Positions 33,978 to 42,302 of a stretch of 64,000 nucleotides of DNA are shown here, piece after piece. The position numbers and the translations under genes are program-made. Each line of letters begins with the position of its first letter. Within the stretch, counting starts at the first letter, position 1. The notes below the pieces were generated by a model that saw only the letters and a program-made list of their open reading frames with translations, did not search any database and was not told the DNA's origin. The DNA comes from Desemzia sp045528445. GTDB taxonomy: Bacteria; Bacillota; Bacilli; Lactobacillales; Carnobacteriaceae. The DNA is taken from contig NZ_JBGQQU010000015.1 in NCBI RefSeq assembly GCF_045528445.1, positions 1 to 64,000 of the forward strand, written 5' to 3'.

Positions 33978-34946
33978 ATGAAATTAGGTGTATTCACGCC
34001 ATTATTTGCAAATTTAAGTTTTGAAGAAATGTTGGATAAAGTTCAAAGTGCGGGATTGGATGCCGTCGAAATTGGAACAGGTGGAAATCCAGGTAATCAT
34101 CACTGTCCTACTGATGAATTGTTAGAAAGCGAAGAAAAAAGAGAAGCTTATTTAGCAGAGTTAGAAAAACGGAATTTAACCATTAGTGCATTTAGTTGCC
34201 ATAATAACCCCATTTCTCCTGATGCTTCTGAAGCCAAAGCTGCAGATGAAACATTAAGAAAAACGATCCAATTAGCTTCTTTAATGGGGGTTCCAGTGGT
34301 AAATACTTTTTCTGGGGTTGCAGGCGACAGTGATGACGCTAAAACACCAAACTGGCCTGTTAGTCCTTGGCCTGAAGTTTATAGTGATATTTATAACTGG
34401 CAATGGGAAAATAAATTAATTCCTTATTGGAAAGAAATTGGCGAAATGGCTACTGAATACGGAGTTAAAATCGGTATTGAACTGCATGGGGGATTTTTAT
34501 GCCATACTCCATATACCATTTTGAAACTGAGAGAACAGACATCTGATTCAATTGGCGCGAATCTTGATCCCAGTCACTTATGGTGGCAAGGTATTGATCC
34601 GGTTGGAGCTATAAAAATACTAGGTGAAGCAGGAGCAATCCATCATTTCCACGCCAAAGACACCTACCTTGATCAAGACAACATCAATATGTATGGTTTA
34701 ACAGATATGCAACCATATGGTGACGTAAAATCCAGAGCATGGACTTTCCGATCTGTTGGATGTGGACATGACATACAAGTATGGTCAGATATGATGAGTG
34801 CTTTGAGACTGTATGATTATGACTATGTAGTCAGTATTGAACACGAAGATCCATTAATGTCGATTAATGAAGGATTTAGCAGAGCTGTAACGAATTTACA
34901 ATCTATTTTAATTAAAGAAACACCGCAATCTATGTGGTGGGCGTAA
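33978..34946 (+). CDS. Sugar phosphate isomerase/epimerase (TIM barrel)
   Basis: About 322 residues of the xylose-isomerase-like AP_endonuc_2 family. Metal ligands are visible as Glu in IGIELHGGF, Asp/His in NLDPSHLWW, His in HFHAKDTYL and Glu in VSIEHEDPL. Members of this family next to Gfo/Idh and ThuA genes act on keto-sugars or keto-glycosides as isomerases, epimerases or lyases. The start is ATG at 33978 because GAGGAGTGG lies upstream; a GTG at 33966 is too close to it. The next gene begins 7-16 bp downstream. Confidence 0.88.
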   Translation: MKLGVFTPLFANLSFEEMLDKVQSAGLDAVEIGTGGNPGNHHCPTDELLESEEKREAYLAELEKRNLTISAFSCHNNPISPDASEAKAADETLRKTIQLASLMGVPVVNTFSGVAGDSDDAKTPNWPVSPWPEVYSDIYNWQWENKLIPYWKEIGEMATEYGVKIGIELHGGFLCHTPYTILKLREQTSDSIGANLDPSHLWWQGIDPVGAIKILGEAGAIHHFHAKDTYLDQDNINMYGLTDMQPYGDVKSRAWTFRSVGCGHDIQVWSDMMSALRLYDYDYVVSIEHEDPLMSINEGFSRAVTNLQSILIKETPQSMWWA

Positions 34947-34952
34947 GAAAGG

Positions 34953-36026
34953 TTGAGTAATTTGGAGAAATTAAAAGTTATTATTGTTGGCTATGGAGGA
35001 ATGGGAAGTTTTCATGCTCAACTAATTAGAGACAATGAAGAAGTAGAACTGCACGGTATATTCGACACATCGGAAACGCGTCAGCAGAATGCCGTCGAGA
35101 ATGGTTTAACAGTTTATGGCAGTCTAGAACAAGTATTAGCCGATGAAGTTGTTGATGTGGTATTAATCTCAACACCAAACGATATCCATAAACCAATTGC
35201 AATTCAAGCCTTGCAAGCTGGGAAGCATGTTATTTGCGAAAAACCAGTTACACTTAATAGTATTGATTTCGCGGAAATAATGGAAATTGCAAAACAAGAA
35301 AACCGAGTTTTTATGGTGCATCAAAATCGTCGTTGGGACAGCGATTTTCAAATGATTAAAGATTTATATGAGACTCGTAAGCTGGGAGATGTTTTCCAAA
35401 TAGAGTCCCGAGTTCAAGGAGCCAATGGAATACCGGGTGATTGGCGCCATTTAAAAGAACAAGGTGGAGGAATGTTGCTAGATTGGGGTGTACATTTGTT
35501 AGATCAATTGTTGGATCTAGTTGATAGCCCTTTAGTTAAAATAGCAGCTGATCTAAGCTATGTCTTAGGCGATGAAGTAGATGATGGATTTATCAGCTAT
35601 CTCACTTTTGAAAATGGCGTTAAAGCTATTGTAGAGGTTGGGACAACCAACTACGTGAAACTTCCTCGCTGGTATGTAAAAGGCACTACTGGAACTGCTG
35701 TTATTCACGATTGGGATCTTAAAGGTGAAATTGTAAAGCAAAGTAATGTGGAATTTGTAGTTGCACCAAAACCGATAAAAGCAGGACAAGGATTAACGAA
35801 AACAATGGCTCCACCTTCAGAGGAATCCGTAATTAGGGAAACATTTGAAGAAGTTCAAGTAACTGCGGATTCTTTCTATACGAATTTTGCTAAAGTCGTT
35901 GTTGGGGAAGCTGAACCTATTGTTAAAAATGAAGAAGTGTATCGTGTAATGAAAGTGATTGAAGCTATTTTTAAAGCGGCGGAAAATGGAAATAGCATTG
36001 ACTTAATGGAGTTACAACTGCATTAA
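34953..36026 (+). CDS. Second Gfo/Idh/MocA-family dehydrogenase
   Basis: A 357-codon frame starting at a TTG; a second TTG at 34962, better spaced from AAAGG, is the more likely start (354 residues). It has VIIVGYGGMGSFHAQ (Rossmann), ICEKPVTLN and GGGMLLDWGVHLLDQLLDL (catalytic Asp and His). It is distinct from the dehydrogenase at 32076. Two such enzymes in one operon suggest an oxidation followed by a reduction of the sugar. It is the last gene; a strong hairpin follows. Confidence 0.88.
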   Translation: MSNLEKLKVIIVGYGGMGSFHAQLIRDNEEVELHGIFDTSETRQQNAVENGLTVYGSLEQVLADEVVDVVLISTPNDIHKPIAIQALQAGKHVICEKPVTLNSIDFAEIMEIAKQENRVFMVHQNRRWDSDFQMIKDLYETRKLGDVFQIESRVQGANGIPGDWRHLKEQGGGMLLDWGVHLLDQLLDLVDSPLVKIAADLSYVLGDEVDDGFISYLTFENGVKAIVEVGTTNYVKLPRWYVKGTTGTAVIHDWDLKGEIVKQSNVEFVVAPKPIKAGQGLTKTMAPPSEESVIRETFEEVQVTADSFYTNFAKVVVGEAEPIVKNEEVYRVMKVIEAIFKAAENGNSIDLMELQLH

Positions 36027-36065
36027 AAAATGAATTAAGCATAAAATATAAAAAAAGCATTACAA

Positions 36066-36117
36066 CAAGCACAAAGGTTACTCCCTTTCAATATAGTAAG
36101 GGATGACTTTTGTGCTT
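36066..36117 (+). terminator. Hairpin ending the sugar operon
   Basis: CAAGCACAAA with TTTGTGCTTG as outer stem and CTCCCTT / AAGGGAT-like inner pairs. No long T run follows, so efficiency is uncertain. Confidence 0.65.
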
Positions 36118-36182
36118 GAATCATTTTGATTGTTGGACGAAATTTTTTTGTCTTTTATCTGTTTAATTGAGTTGTATCGTGT

Positions 36183-36248
36183 TATAACGAGTAGGTTAAT
36201 GTAACTACGGATGTCACGAAAAGACTCTTTTATCAATATAGTATGGAA
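36183..36248 (+). promoter_or_regulatory. Relic of the zinc-ribbon gene leader (copy D)
   Basis: TATAACGAGTAGGTTAATGT...AACTACGGATGTCACGAAAAGACTC lines up element by element with the leader at 43780 (TATAATGAGTAGCTTAAGAT, ACTACG, GGATGCCGAAAAGCCTCC). The promoter, the loop and the purine-rich ribosome-site region (TATGGAAGTGG) are recognisable but eroded. Confidence 0.6.
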
Positions 36249-36249
36249 G

Positions 36250-36378
36250 TGGTAGAGAAAAGACGATAGATTATTGATGAAATAAAAAATTTGTTGAGAA
36301 TAATTCTGAAAATAAATTGCTAACGGCAGAATATCGCACTTCTTTCGGCAGATTTCTTGCTAAAAAGTGTCTTTTTCA
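36250..36378 (+). pseudogene. Decayed zinc-ribbon gene (copy D)
   Basis: Follows the leader relic. ATTGATGAAATAAAAAAT then, after a one-base loss, TTTGTTGAGAATAATTCTG... reads IDEIKN + FVENNSENKLLTAEYR, clearly homologous to residues 8-27 of the intact gene at 43869 (GEIKKFVETNSDSKLLTTEYQ). The start codon is lost, a TAG and a frameshift interrupt it, and the Cys-rich C-terminus is gone. The sequence from 36378 to 36422 holds only the promoter region of the next gene. Confidence 0.65.
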
Positions 36379-36422
36379 TTACCCTAAGCTTATAGACTCG
36401 TGAACTGAAAGGAAGTTTTTCT

Positions 36423-36875
36423 ATGAAACTTGCGGAAGCATTACTCTTGAGGCGGGATCTTGAAGCAAAGTTAACTTCGCTGAAACAGGAGATTTTAGCG
36501 AACGCCTTGATTCAAGAAGGAGACTCATTGGATATAAGTATGGACGAATTGATCCAGGATTATCAAAAAACGAATGAGGAATTCTCTCAGTTAGTCGTAA
36601 AAATCAATCAGCGGAATTCCTCGGCTAATCTGTATGATACTGATAAATTGATTGTCGAAGCGTTGGAAGAAAGAGAATCATTAAGAAGGCAGCACGGACT
36701 GCTTAATAATACTATCGAAACAGCCAATGATATCAGACGATTTGGACGAAATGAAATCCGAATGGTACGAACCGTTGATACGAAGGAATTAACTAAAAAA
36801 ATGAATGTAGTTTCTAAAAAATTACGAGAACTAGACGGACAGATTCAACAAACAAATTGGCTGGTGGATTTATAA
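36423..36875 (+). CDS. DIP1984-family (septicolysin-like) protein
   Basis: A 150-residue, largely helical coiled-coil protein of the DIP1984 family, some members of which are annotated as septicolysin; cytolytic activity is not established. The conserved pattern includes MKLAEALLLRRDLEAKL at the start, LIQEGD (about 37) and the C-terminal IRMVRTVD and LDGQIQQTNWLVDL. The length is normal. GAAAGGAAG lies upstream of ATG. It appears monocistronic. No signal peptide is present, so it should be cytoplasmic. Confidence 0.75.
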   Translation: MKLAEALLLRRDLEAKLTSLKQEILANALIQEGDSLDISMDELIQDYQKTNEEFSQLVVKINQRNSSANLYDTDKLIVEALEERESLRRQHGLLNNTIETANDIRRFGRNEIRMVRTVDTKELTKKMNVVSKKLRELDGQIQQTNWLVDL

Positions 36876-37048
36876 GCTAAGCTGTTGGGTGGGAAATCAA
36901 AGGCGAGCACACAGCCCGTACAGGCTCAAATGTACACCCTATGAGGTTTGGCAGGATCCTTTAATCATCAATGACTGCTCAACAATGACATCAGAAATAA
37001 TAACAAATGAATAATTAATGACCATGTGCTGATTTGATTATGGTAGGG

Positions 37049-37081
37049 AAACACCCCTTGATCTAAGATCAAGGGGTGTTT
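37049..37081. terminator. Perfect-stem terminator
   Basis: AAACACCCCTTGATC, loop TAA, GATCAAGGGGTGTTT: 15 perfect pairs. It lies in the 310-bp gap between the DIP1984 gene and the ROK gene; it is probably bidirectional. Confidence 0.75.
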
Positions 37082-37103
37082 AAGTTGAACAGGATTTCCA
37101 AAA

Positions 37104-37136
37104 AAATGCGAAAAGGTCCGAAGTTTTTAATAAGAT
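37104..37136 (+). pseudogene. Relic of the 43-codon basic-protein gene
   Basis: AAAATGCGAAAAGGTCCGAA encodes MRKGPK and, after one lost base, FFNK, matching the C-terminus (MRKGPKIFNK) of the small gene at 13152. Only this end survives. Confidence 0.6.
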
Positions 37137-37187
37137 ACTTCGTCAAATTAATGTAGTCAATTTTAAGACAACAAAGGGAGGAGACGG

Positions 37188-38171
37188 TTAATTCTCTGTT
37201 GCCATTTTTTCCAACCCTAATTTAATCAATCCATTTAAATAGTTCTGTGAAAAATCCTGTGAAAGAGTTATGTTCGGGAAAACATTGTAAGGAAATAATT
37301 CAGCTAGGTTTTTGATGATCAAATCTATTTTGATGTGATCCAGCCAATTATCGGGTACATATAGGATGATTTCATGCGGATCATACATAGCTATTATAGA
37401 TTGAAGTGTTTCTGACAATATGGAATTTAATTCTGATTTTTTCAACGGAAAGTGTCTGTGTTTTAGATTTGGCAAATGCTTAATTTCACCACTTAAATTA
37501 TTGTAACCTCTAAAAATGTGCTGATTAATAATTAGTGAAGCACCTGGAGGAAAACTTTCCGGAAAATAAACTCCAGCAGTAATGTGGTTATTTTCTGTGG
37601 AATACCCAAAAGTTGCTGCATTAACGTCGTTTTCGATAAATGAATCGACAGCGATTTTTTTTGTTATTTCATCATTGAGATTCAAATGTCTAAAAGGTTT
37701 AAAATCCATGATTTTTAAGTTGTTGTCTACTTCTACTCCTGGTATTCCAGAAAGTGCAATGGATATTTCCGGAAACTTTGACTTCATATTTGAAATAGTT
37801 TCAAGAAACGTGGTTAACTTTATTGACGATAAGTACTCTCGCTCGATAATATTGCCTAATAAATCAACAACGTAAAAATTAACAACCATTTTTTTTTCTT
37901 GCTCAAGGAATTGATGAATTAAAAATAATTTACGACGTTCATTAAATTTATAAGCAATGGCACGACGCCCACCAGTTTCAAAAGGAGTGTCCAGCTCGAC
38001 GAAGGTGTTGCTTTGGACAAGATCTGGAATGAGCTTATTGATTGTAACAACGCTTAAATGAGATTGTTCTGACAATTGTCTTTTAGTCATTGGAGCAGCG
38101 TTTTGTTTAAGCAGCTCTATTAATAAATCTTGATTATGTTTTTTAATGTTTTTTTGGTTGTATGCTTTCAT
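37188..38171 (-). CDS. ROK-family transcriptional regulator (NagC/XylR-like)
   Basis: A 327-residue regulator with an N-terminal winged HTH (about residues 14-60: LIELLKQNAAPMTKRQLSEQ, HLSVVTINKLIPDL) and a degenerate ROK sugar-binding half. The sugar-domain landmark GYNNLSGEIKHLP is recognisable, but the zinc motif CxCGxxGC of classic ROK proteins is missing, and ATP-binding glycines are poor, so it is a regulator, not a kinase. It is divergent from a sugar acetyltransferase and a HisJ-like gene, with palindromic operators in between. GAGGGCTCAC precedes ATG. Confidence 0.85.
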   Translation of the reverse strand: MKAYNQKNIKKHNQDLLIELLKQNAAPMTKRQLSEQSHLSVVTINKLIPDLVQSNTFVELDTPFETGGRRAIAYKFNERRKLFLIHQFLEQEKKMVVNFYVVDLLGNIIEREYLSSIKLTTFLETISNMKSKFPEISIALSGIPGVEVDNNLKIMDFKPFRHLNLNDEITKKIAVDSFIENDVNAATFGYSTENNHITAGVYFPESFPPGASLIINQHIFRGYNNLSGEIKHLPNLKHRHFPLKKSELNSILSETLQSIIAMYDPHEIILYVPDNWLDHIKIDLIIKNLAELFPYNVFPNITLSQDFSQNYLNGLIKLGLEKMATEN

Positions 38172-38223
38172 TTGTGAGCCCTCCTTTGAACTTAATAATA
38201 GCAGAAAAAAATAAAGAAGACAT

Positions 38224-38283
38224 CTTTATTAATTATGTTAATAAAGGTATAATGCGTATAGATAATTAACTTTGTTAATAAAA
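38224..38283 (+). promoter_or_regulatory. ROK-type operator and promoter of the acetyltransferase operon
   Basis: CTTTATTAA (38224-38232) and TTAATAAAG (38238-38246) form a palindrome. A second, half-conserved site TTAACTTTGTTAATAAA lies at 38267-38283. The -10 TATAAT (38248-38253) sits between them, so repressor binding would block transcription. The TTTATTAA/TTAATAAA pattern is like that of XylR/NagC operators. Confidence 0.65.
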
Positions 38284-38297
38284 GGAGAACGAAATAA

Positions 38298-38924
38298 ATG
38301 ACAAAAGACTTTGATTACCAACAAATGTTAGCAGGAGAATTATATTTTGCATCAGATATATATCCAGAGAATAGCTCGTTAGAAGGCAAAAAACTAGCAC
38401 AAAAAATTAATAGCCTGCCGATAGAAAATAAGGAAGAAATTGTAGCGTTAGAGAAAAAATTGTTTGGTAAGACAGGAAATTCTGTATATGTTAATCCACC
38501 ATTATATGTCGACTATGGCCGACACGTAGAGATAGGCAATAATTTTTATGCAAATATGGATTGTATTTTTTTAGATGTGAATAAGATTATCATCGGAGAC
38601 AACGTAATGGTTGGCCCTCGGGTAAGTTTCTACACAGCCGGTCACCCAACTGATGCGGAAATTAGAATAAAGGATCTTGAATTTGGTCTGCCTATTGTAA
38701 TTGAAGATAACGTTTGGATAGGAGGAAGTGCTTCGATTCTTCCTGGAGTGACAGTTGGAAAAAATTCAATTGTAGCCGCAGGAGTAGTGGTAACCAAAGA
38801 TGTTCCCCATGATACGATTGTAGGAGGAAATCCAGCTAGAGTGATCAGAAACATAGGGGAAAAGGATAAGGAAAAATGGGGAAAAGCGATGCGAGAGTAT
38901 CATGCAGCAAAGAATGGTCAATAA
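38298..38924 (+). CDS. Maltose/galactoside-type sugar O-acetyltransferase
   Basis: A 208-residue left-handed-beta-helix acetyltransferase of the Maa/LacA family. The N-terminal helical region starts KDFDYQQMLAGELYFASD, the hexapeptide repeats cover about residues 70-190, the catalytic His is in YTAGHPTDA (about 117), and IVGGNPARVIR (about 173-183) closes the acetyl-CoA site. It transfers acetyl groups to a sugar hydroxyl, thought to detoxify non-metabolised sugars. AAAGGAGAACG precedes ATG. It forms an operon with the PHP gene 30 bp downstream. Confidence 0.92.
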   Translation: MTKDFDYQQMLAGELYFASDIYPENSSLEGKKLAQKINSLPIENKEEIVALEKKLFGKTGNSVYVNPPLYVDYGRHVEIGNNFYANMDCIFLDVNKIIIGDNVMVGPRVSFYTAGHPTDAEIRIKDLEFGLPIVIEDNVWIGGSASILPGVTVGKNSIVAAGVVVTKDVPHDTIVGGNPARVIRNIGEKDKEKWGKAMREYHAAKNGQ

Positions 38925-38953
38925 ATTTTTGATAATTTAAAGGAGGTTTTTAA

Positions 38954-39787
38954 ATGGTTTATGCGGATTATCATGTCCATAGTGATTACAGTGACGATTC
39001 CTGGTATTTAATGGAAGATGTCGTAAAAGATGCTATTCAGATGGGTTTAAAGGGAATTTGTTTTACCGATCATGTAGACTACGGGGTTAAACCAGATTGG
39101 AAACCAGATGAAGAATTCCAGGCAGGCAAGAATACAGAAGTTAAAAATGTTCACTACGAATTTTATTTTTCAGAGCTGGATAAACTTTCTAGAAAATACG
39201 CAAACAAAATAACCATAAAAAAAGGGTTAGAGTTTGGAATGCAAACTCATACGATTCCTCAATTTGAAAAACTTTATCGGACTCATGACTTTGACTTTAT
39301 TTTGTTATCGGTGCACCAGATTGGAAATAAAGAGTTTTGGACGGGAGAGTTTCAAAAGGGGCACACACATCAGGAAAGCTATGATAAATACTATGATGAG
39401 ATGTATCAGTTAGTCACTTCTTATAAAGATTATAGCGTTTTGGCGCATATGGATTTGGTACGGCGGTATCTAGATAAAGAAGTTGATATGTTTGAATATA
39501 GTAAAGATAAAGTTGAACAAATCCTAAGAATGGTTATTGAGGATAATAAAGGAATCGAAATAAATACTTCTTCTTTTCGATACGGAATAAATGGACTGAC
39601 ACCTTCGATTGAAATTTTAAAGTTGTATCATGATCTTGGAGGAACCATTATTACAATAGGAAGTGACAGCCACAAACCTGAGCATTTAGGCTTTCATATT
39701 AACGAGTCAAAGAAACTATTGAAAGACATAGGTTTTAAACACTTCTGTACGTTTGACAAAATGAATCCAATTTTTCATGAGTTATAA
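38954..39787 (+). CDS. PHP-domain phosphatase, HisJ (histidinol-phosphatase) family
   Basis: A 277-residue PHP-fold metal-dependent phosphoesterase. Metal-binding motifs: HVHSDYSDDS (7-16), FTDHVDYG (about 37-44), the Glu in GLEFGMQ (about 93), LLSVHQIG (about 116-123), AHMDLVRRY (about 158-166) and GSDSHKPEHLG (about 236-246). It could be the histidinol-phosphatase or another sugar-phosphate phosphatase; no other his genes are nearby, so the histidine role is uncertain. AGGAGGTTTTTAA precedes ATG. Confidence 0.85.
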   Translation: MVYADYHVHSDYSDDSWYLMEDVVKDAIQMGLKGICFTDHVDYGVKPDWKPDEEFQAGKNTEVKNVHYEFYFSELDKLSRKYANKITIKKGLEFGMQTHTIPQFEKLYRTHDFDFILLSVHQIGNKEFWTGEFQKGHTHQESYDKYYDEMYQLVTSYKDYSVLAHMDLVRRYLDKEVDMFEYSKDKVEQILRMVIEDNKGIEINTSSFRYGINGLTPSIEILKLYHDLGGTIITIGSDSHKPEHLGFHINESKKLLKDIGFKHFCTFDKMNPIFHEL

Positions 39788-39864
39788 TTGATGAGAAAGC
39801 TTTATGAATTGTATGGATATAGATTTCTCAATGCTGCCTTAAGAAATTTCTAGAAGTTTACTGT

Positions 39865-40043
39865 TACAATAAAGAGCTTAAGATTATGATAACTACTGCT
39901 CAGAACGGATGCCAAAAAAGTCTCCAAATATGTATCAATAAAATATGGTGGTGTGTCAACTACCAAAAGCGTCACGCTAAACAGATAACGAATAAATGAA
40001 ATGCTGATTTCTCGTGAAGAGGAGTTAGCATTGTTTTTTTTTG
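39865..40043 (+). pseudogene. Internally deleted zinc-ribbon gene with leader (copy C)
   Basis: The left part matches the leader of the intact copy: TACAAT (39865-39870), GAGCTTAAGAT, then AACGGATGCCAAAAAAGTCTCC (39904-39925, cited as CGGATGCC / TCTCC), and ATATGGTGGTGT. It then jumps directly to CCAAAAGCGTCACGCTAAA and the trailing GCTGATTTCTCGTGAAGAGG...TTTTTTTT, which match the last codons and terminator of the gene at 43869. Nearly all the coding sequence has been deleted. This fills the 39788-40162 gap. Confidence 0.65.
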
Positions 40044-40162
40044 ATATCAATATTGCTGTGCAGGATAAAAATTAGGATACAATTTAACTTTTTGGTAAAT
40101 TGTAATCAAACTAAACTATTAGCAAAGAAAGTTTAGTTGTTCGTGAAAAGGAGTGAACACAA

Positions 40163-40555
40163 ATGAGTCTAAATTATCAAGATATTGAACAGGCTGTAAA
40201 TGCAGAAGAAAACGCTGGCGGCTTCGCTCAGTTAATGTCTGAAATAAAAAAATTAGGTGTGAAGCGTTATGATTACTTAGTTGCTGAAGGGGTGTATCGT
40301 TATTATGATGAAAAAAGCTTTGTTGAGTTAAAAATGAACGGAGTCCCAAAAGTAGTGGCTGATCGAAGCGATATTGCAGCCCTCAAGTCGGCTGTGAAAA
40401 CCGCACAATCAGGAGCAATTGATTTTGAACGGTTTTGTGAGCTAGCTGGAAAAGCGGGGGTTCCATTTTGGACGAGCAATTTAGTAACGAAACAAGTAAC
40501 GTATTTCGACAACCAACATCATGTACTACATCTAGAACCAATCCCAGGAGTGTAA
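40163..40555 (+). CDS. DUF1398 (YbcV-like) protein
   Basis: A 130-residue DUF1398 protein of unknown function. It shows the usual pattern: N-terminal helices, KLGVKRYDYLVAEGVYRYYD (about 30-49), and the C-terminal FERFCELAGKAGVPFWTSNL (about 89-108) followed by TYFDNQHHVLHLE. AAAAGGAGTGAACAC precedes ATG. It appears monocistronic, between a decayed gene and the nitroreductase promoter. Confidence 0.82.
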   Translation: MSLNYQDIEQAVNAEENAGGFAQLMSEIKKLGVKRYDYLVAEGVYRYYDEKSFVELKMNGVPKVVADRSDIAALKSAVKTAQSGAIDFERFCELAGKAGVPFWTSNLVTKQVTYFDNQHHVLHLEPIPGV

Positions 40556-40634
40556 GATAAAAGGAATAAGTTTTATTAATTTGTGAACTGAATAAAAATA
40601 GTTAAATATTATTTCGAATTCGATATATTCGGTG

Positions 40635-40663
40635 TTGACTTACTTCTTTTTATTTGTTAAACT
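40635..40663 (+). promoter_or_regulatory. Nitroreductase promoter
   Basis: TTGACT (40635-40640), 17-bp spacer, TAAACT (40658-40663), 52 bp before the nitroreductase ATG. Confidence 0.55.
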
Positions 40664-40714
40664 TACAATTAATAAGTGTTAAAAAGCAAATAAACCTTAA
40701 AAGGAGATTTACAC

Positions 40715-41314
40715 ATGACACAATTTACAAACTTAATCAAAGAACGCCGTACAGCTTACGCTATCGGAACGAACACTGAGTTATCAAACAAAGAGATCGC
40801 TGACCGCATTCGCGAGGTAGCTCAACAAATCCCAACGGCTTTCAACAGCCAAACAACTCGTTTAGTAGTTGTATTTGGAGAAGACAACGTTAAATTATGG
40901 GACCACATCTTAGACGTCCAAAAAGACGTTATGCAAGGCGACATGTGGGAAATGATGTCAGGCGTAATGCAAGGCGCTAAAGCTGGCGTTGGTACTGTAT
41001 TATTCTTCGAAGACCGCGATGCTGTTAAAGGTGCATTAGGCGAAAACGAACGTGCAACAGTATACAAACAACACCACAGTGCAAATGCACAATACGGTAT
41101 CTGGTTGGCATTGACTGACTTAGGTTTAGGCGGAAGCTTACAACATATGAACATTGGCTTTGAACAAGGCTTTGACAAATCAGTAAAAGACATGTTCAAC
41201 TTACCAGCATCATACGAAATGATTGCTCAAATGCCATTCGGTTCAATCGAAGCAGAACCAAATCCAAAAGAATTCATCGACAGCAGCGAACAAGTTCGCG
41301 TAGTTGGAGAGTAA
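40715..41314 (+). CDS. Nitroreductase-family flavoprotein
   Basis: A 199-residue FMN-dependent NAD(P)H oxidoreductase of the nitroreductase superfamily. The N-terminal ERRTAYAIG (about 9-17) matches the FMN-binding RRS-like motif; FNSQTTRLVVV, YGIWLALTDLGLGGSLQHMN (about 128-147) and MPFGSIEAEPNPKEF (about 168-182) are family landmarks. The gene uses C-ending codons for Asn, Asp and Arg far more than its neighbours, the signature of a highly expressed gene. AAAAGGAGATTTACAC precedes ATG. The natural electron acceptor is unknown. Confidence 0.92.
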   Translation: MTQFTNLIKERRTAYAIGTNTELSNKEIADRIREVAQQIPTAFNSQTTRLVVVFGEDNVKLWDHILDVQKDVMQGDMWEMMSGVMQGAKAGVGTVLFFEDRDAVKGALGENERATVYKQHHSANAQYGIWLALTDLGLGGSLQHMNIGFEQGFDKSVKDMFNLPASYEMIAQMPFGSIEAEPNPKEFIDSSEQVRVVGE

Positions 41315-41339
41315 TCAAACGATTCGCTCTTTGATACTG

Positions 41340-41382
41340 AAAGCATCTGGCTCCTTTAAAAAGGAGTTCAGGTGCTTTTTTT
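41340..41382 (+). terminator. Terminator of the nitroreductase gene
   Basis: AAAGCA-T-CTG-G-CTCCTT pairs with AAGGAG-TT-CAG-G-TGCTTT, then a run of T. Confidence 0.9.
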
Positions 41383-41411
41383 CGTAGTGCATTTAGGCAA
41401 ATCAATCAGAG

Positions 41412-41448
41412 TTATCCGTTGACAGCGGATAAGAACAGCGCCTACAAT
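41412..41448 (+). promoter_or_regulatory. Promoter with -35 box inside a palindrome
   Basis: -35 TTGACA (41419-41424) and -10 TACAAT (41443-41448), 18 bp apart. TTATCCG (41412-41418) and CGGATAA (41426-41432) flank the -35 as an inverted repeat, a likely repressor or activator site for the following flavoprotein gene. Confidence 0.6.
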
Positions 41449-41503
41449 CCGTGTAAGAGTTGCTTACATACTAAGTATTCATCTGATTCATTGAGGAGGA
41501 AAA

Positions 41504-42211
41504 ATGATGGGCTTCGATGATATAAAAGGTGTGGTCAAACAAAGCGAGCTGCCGATTGAAAGTATTGAAAATCCTTATGGCGATTACTATATTGTGAAAA
41601 TTAGAAATGATGTCGGTTTGACTTGGGTCCCAGGCGAACATGGCATCTACACATTGCCGCACAAATCGATCGAAGGCAGAAAGTACCGCTTGTTTTCAGT
41701 GGCTTCGATACCAGAAGAAGGATTCTTGTTGATCGGGACACGAATGGGAAAAGAAACCAGTAGTTTTAAACAGACGTTAGTGAATATGCAGCCGGGTGAA
41801 AAAATCACGTTACGAGGTCCATTTGGCTGGATGAAAGTGAAAGACGAAACTTCTCCCATCGTCATGTTCGCAAGCGGGGTAGGGATAACGCCATTTCGTG
41901 CATTGTTGAAGCAGTTGGAATTCGATACTCGTCGTCCGATTGAAGTCGTCTACACATCTTCGAGATACTACCTCTTTGACGAGGAGATCAAAAGCATCGC
42001 GCAGAACAATCCGATGATTCATTTGCACAAAATGACTTCACGAGAAGAAACGACTGCGAAATTGGATGAACTCGCTTTAAAATACGGGGATACCGCCTAT
42101 TATTTCAATTCAGGATCACCTGCTGTATTGAAGTTCGTCAAAAAACGCTATCGAGAAAAAGGAATCTCTAAAAAGCGTATTGTTTCGGATACATTTTTTG
42201 GAGCGAAGTAA
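41504..42211 (+). CDS. Ferredoxin-reductase-like FAD/NAD oxidoreductase
   Basis: A 235-residue protein of the ferredoxin-NADP reductase superfamily. The FAD-binding motif is RKYRLFSVAS (about 58-67, RxYS-like), GTRMGKETSSFKQTL follows, and the NAD-binding motif is FASGVGITPFRAL (about 123-135). No iron-sulfur or globin domain is attached, so it needs a separate electron partner. GAGGAGGAAAAATG gives the start at 41504 or 41507. It may form a transcript with the small gene at 42303. Confidence 0.88.
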   Translation: MMGFDDIKGVVKQSELPIESIENPYGDYYIVKIRNDVGLTWVPGEHGIYTLPHKSIEGRKYRLFSVASIPEEGFLLIGTRMGKETSSFKQTLVNMQPGEKITLRGPFGWMKVKDETSPIVMFASGVGITPFRALLKQLEFDTRRPIEVVYTSSRYYLFDEEIKSIAQNNPMIHLHKMTSREETTAKLDELALKYGDTAYYFNSGSPAVLKFVKKRYREKGISKKRIVSDTFFGAK

Positions 42212-42302
42212 CGAAACTTTCACTAGTTCTTTCTCTAAAAAAGATTATAATAACAGAGTAAGTACCGAAAGCAAATCAGCGATCAAGGAGATGGATTTCA
42301 GG

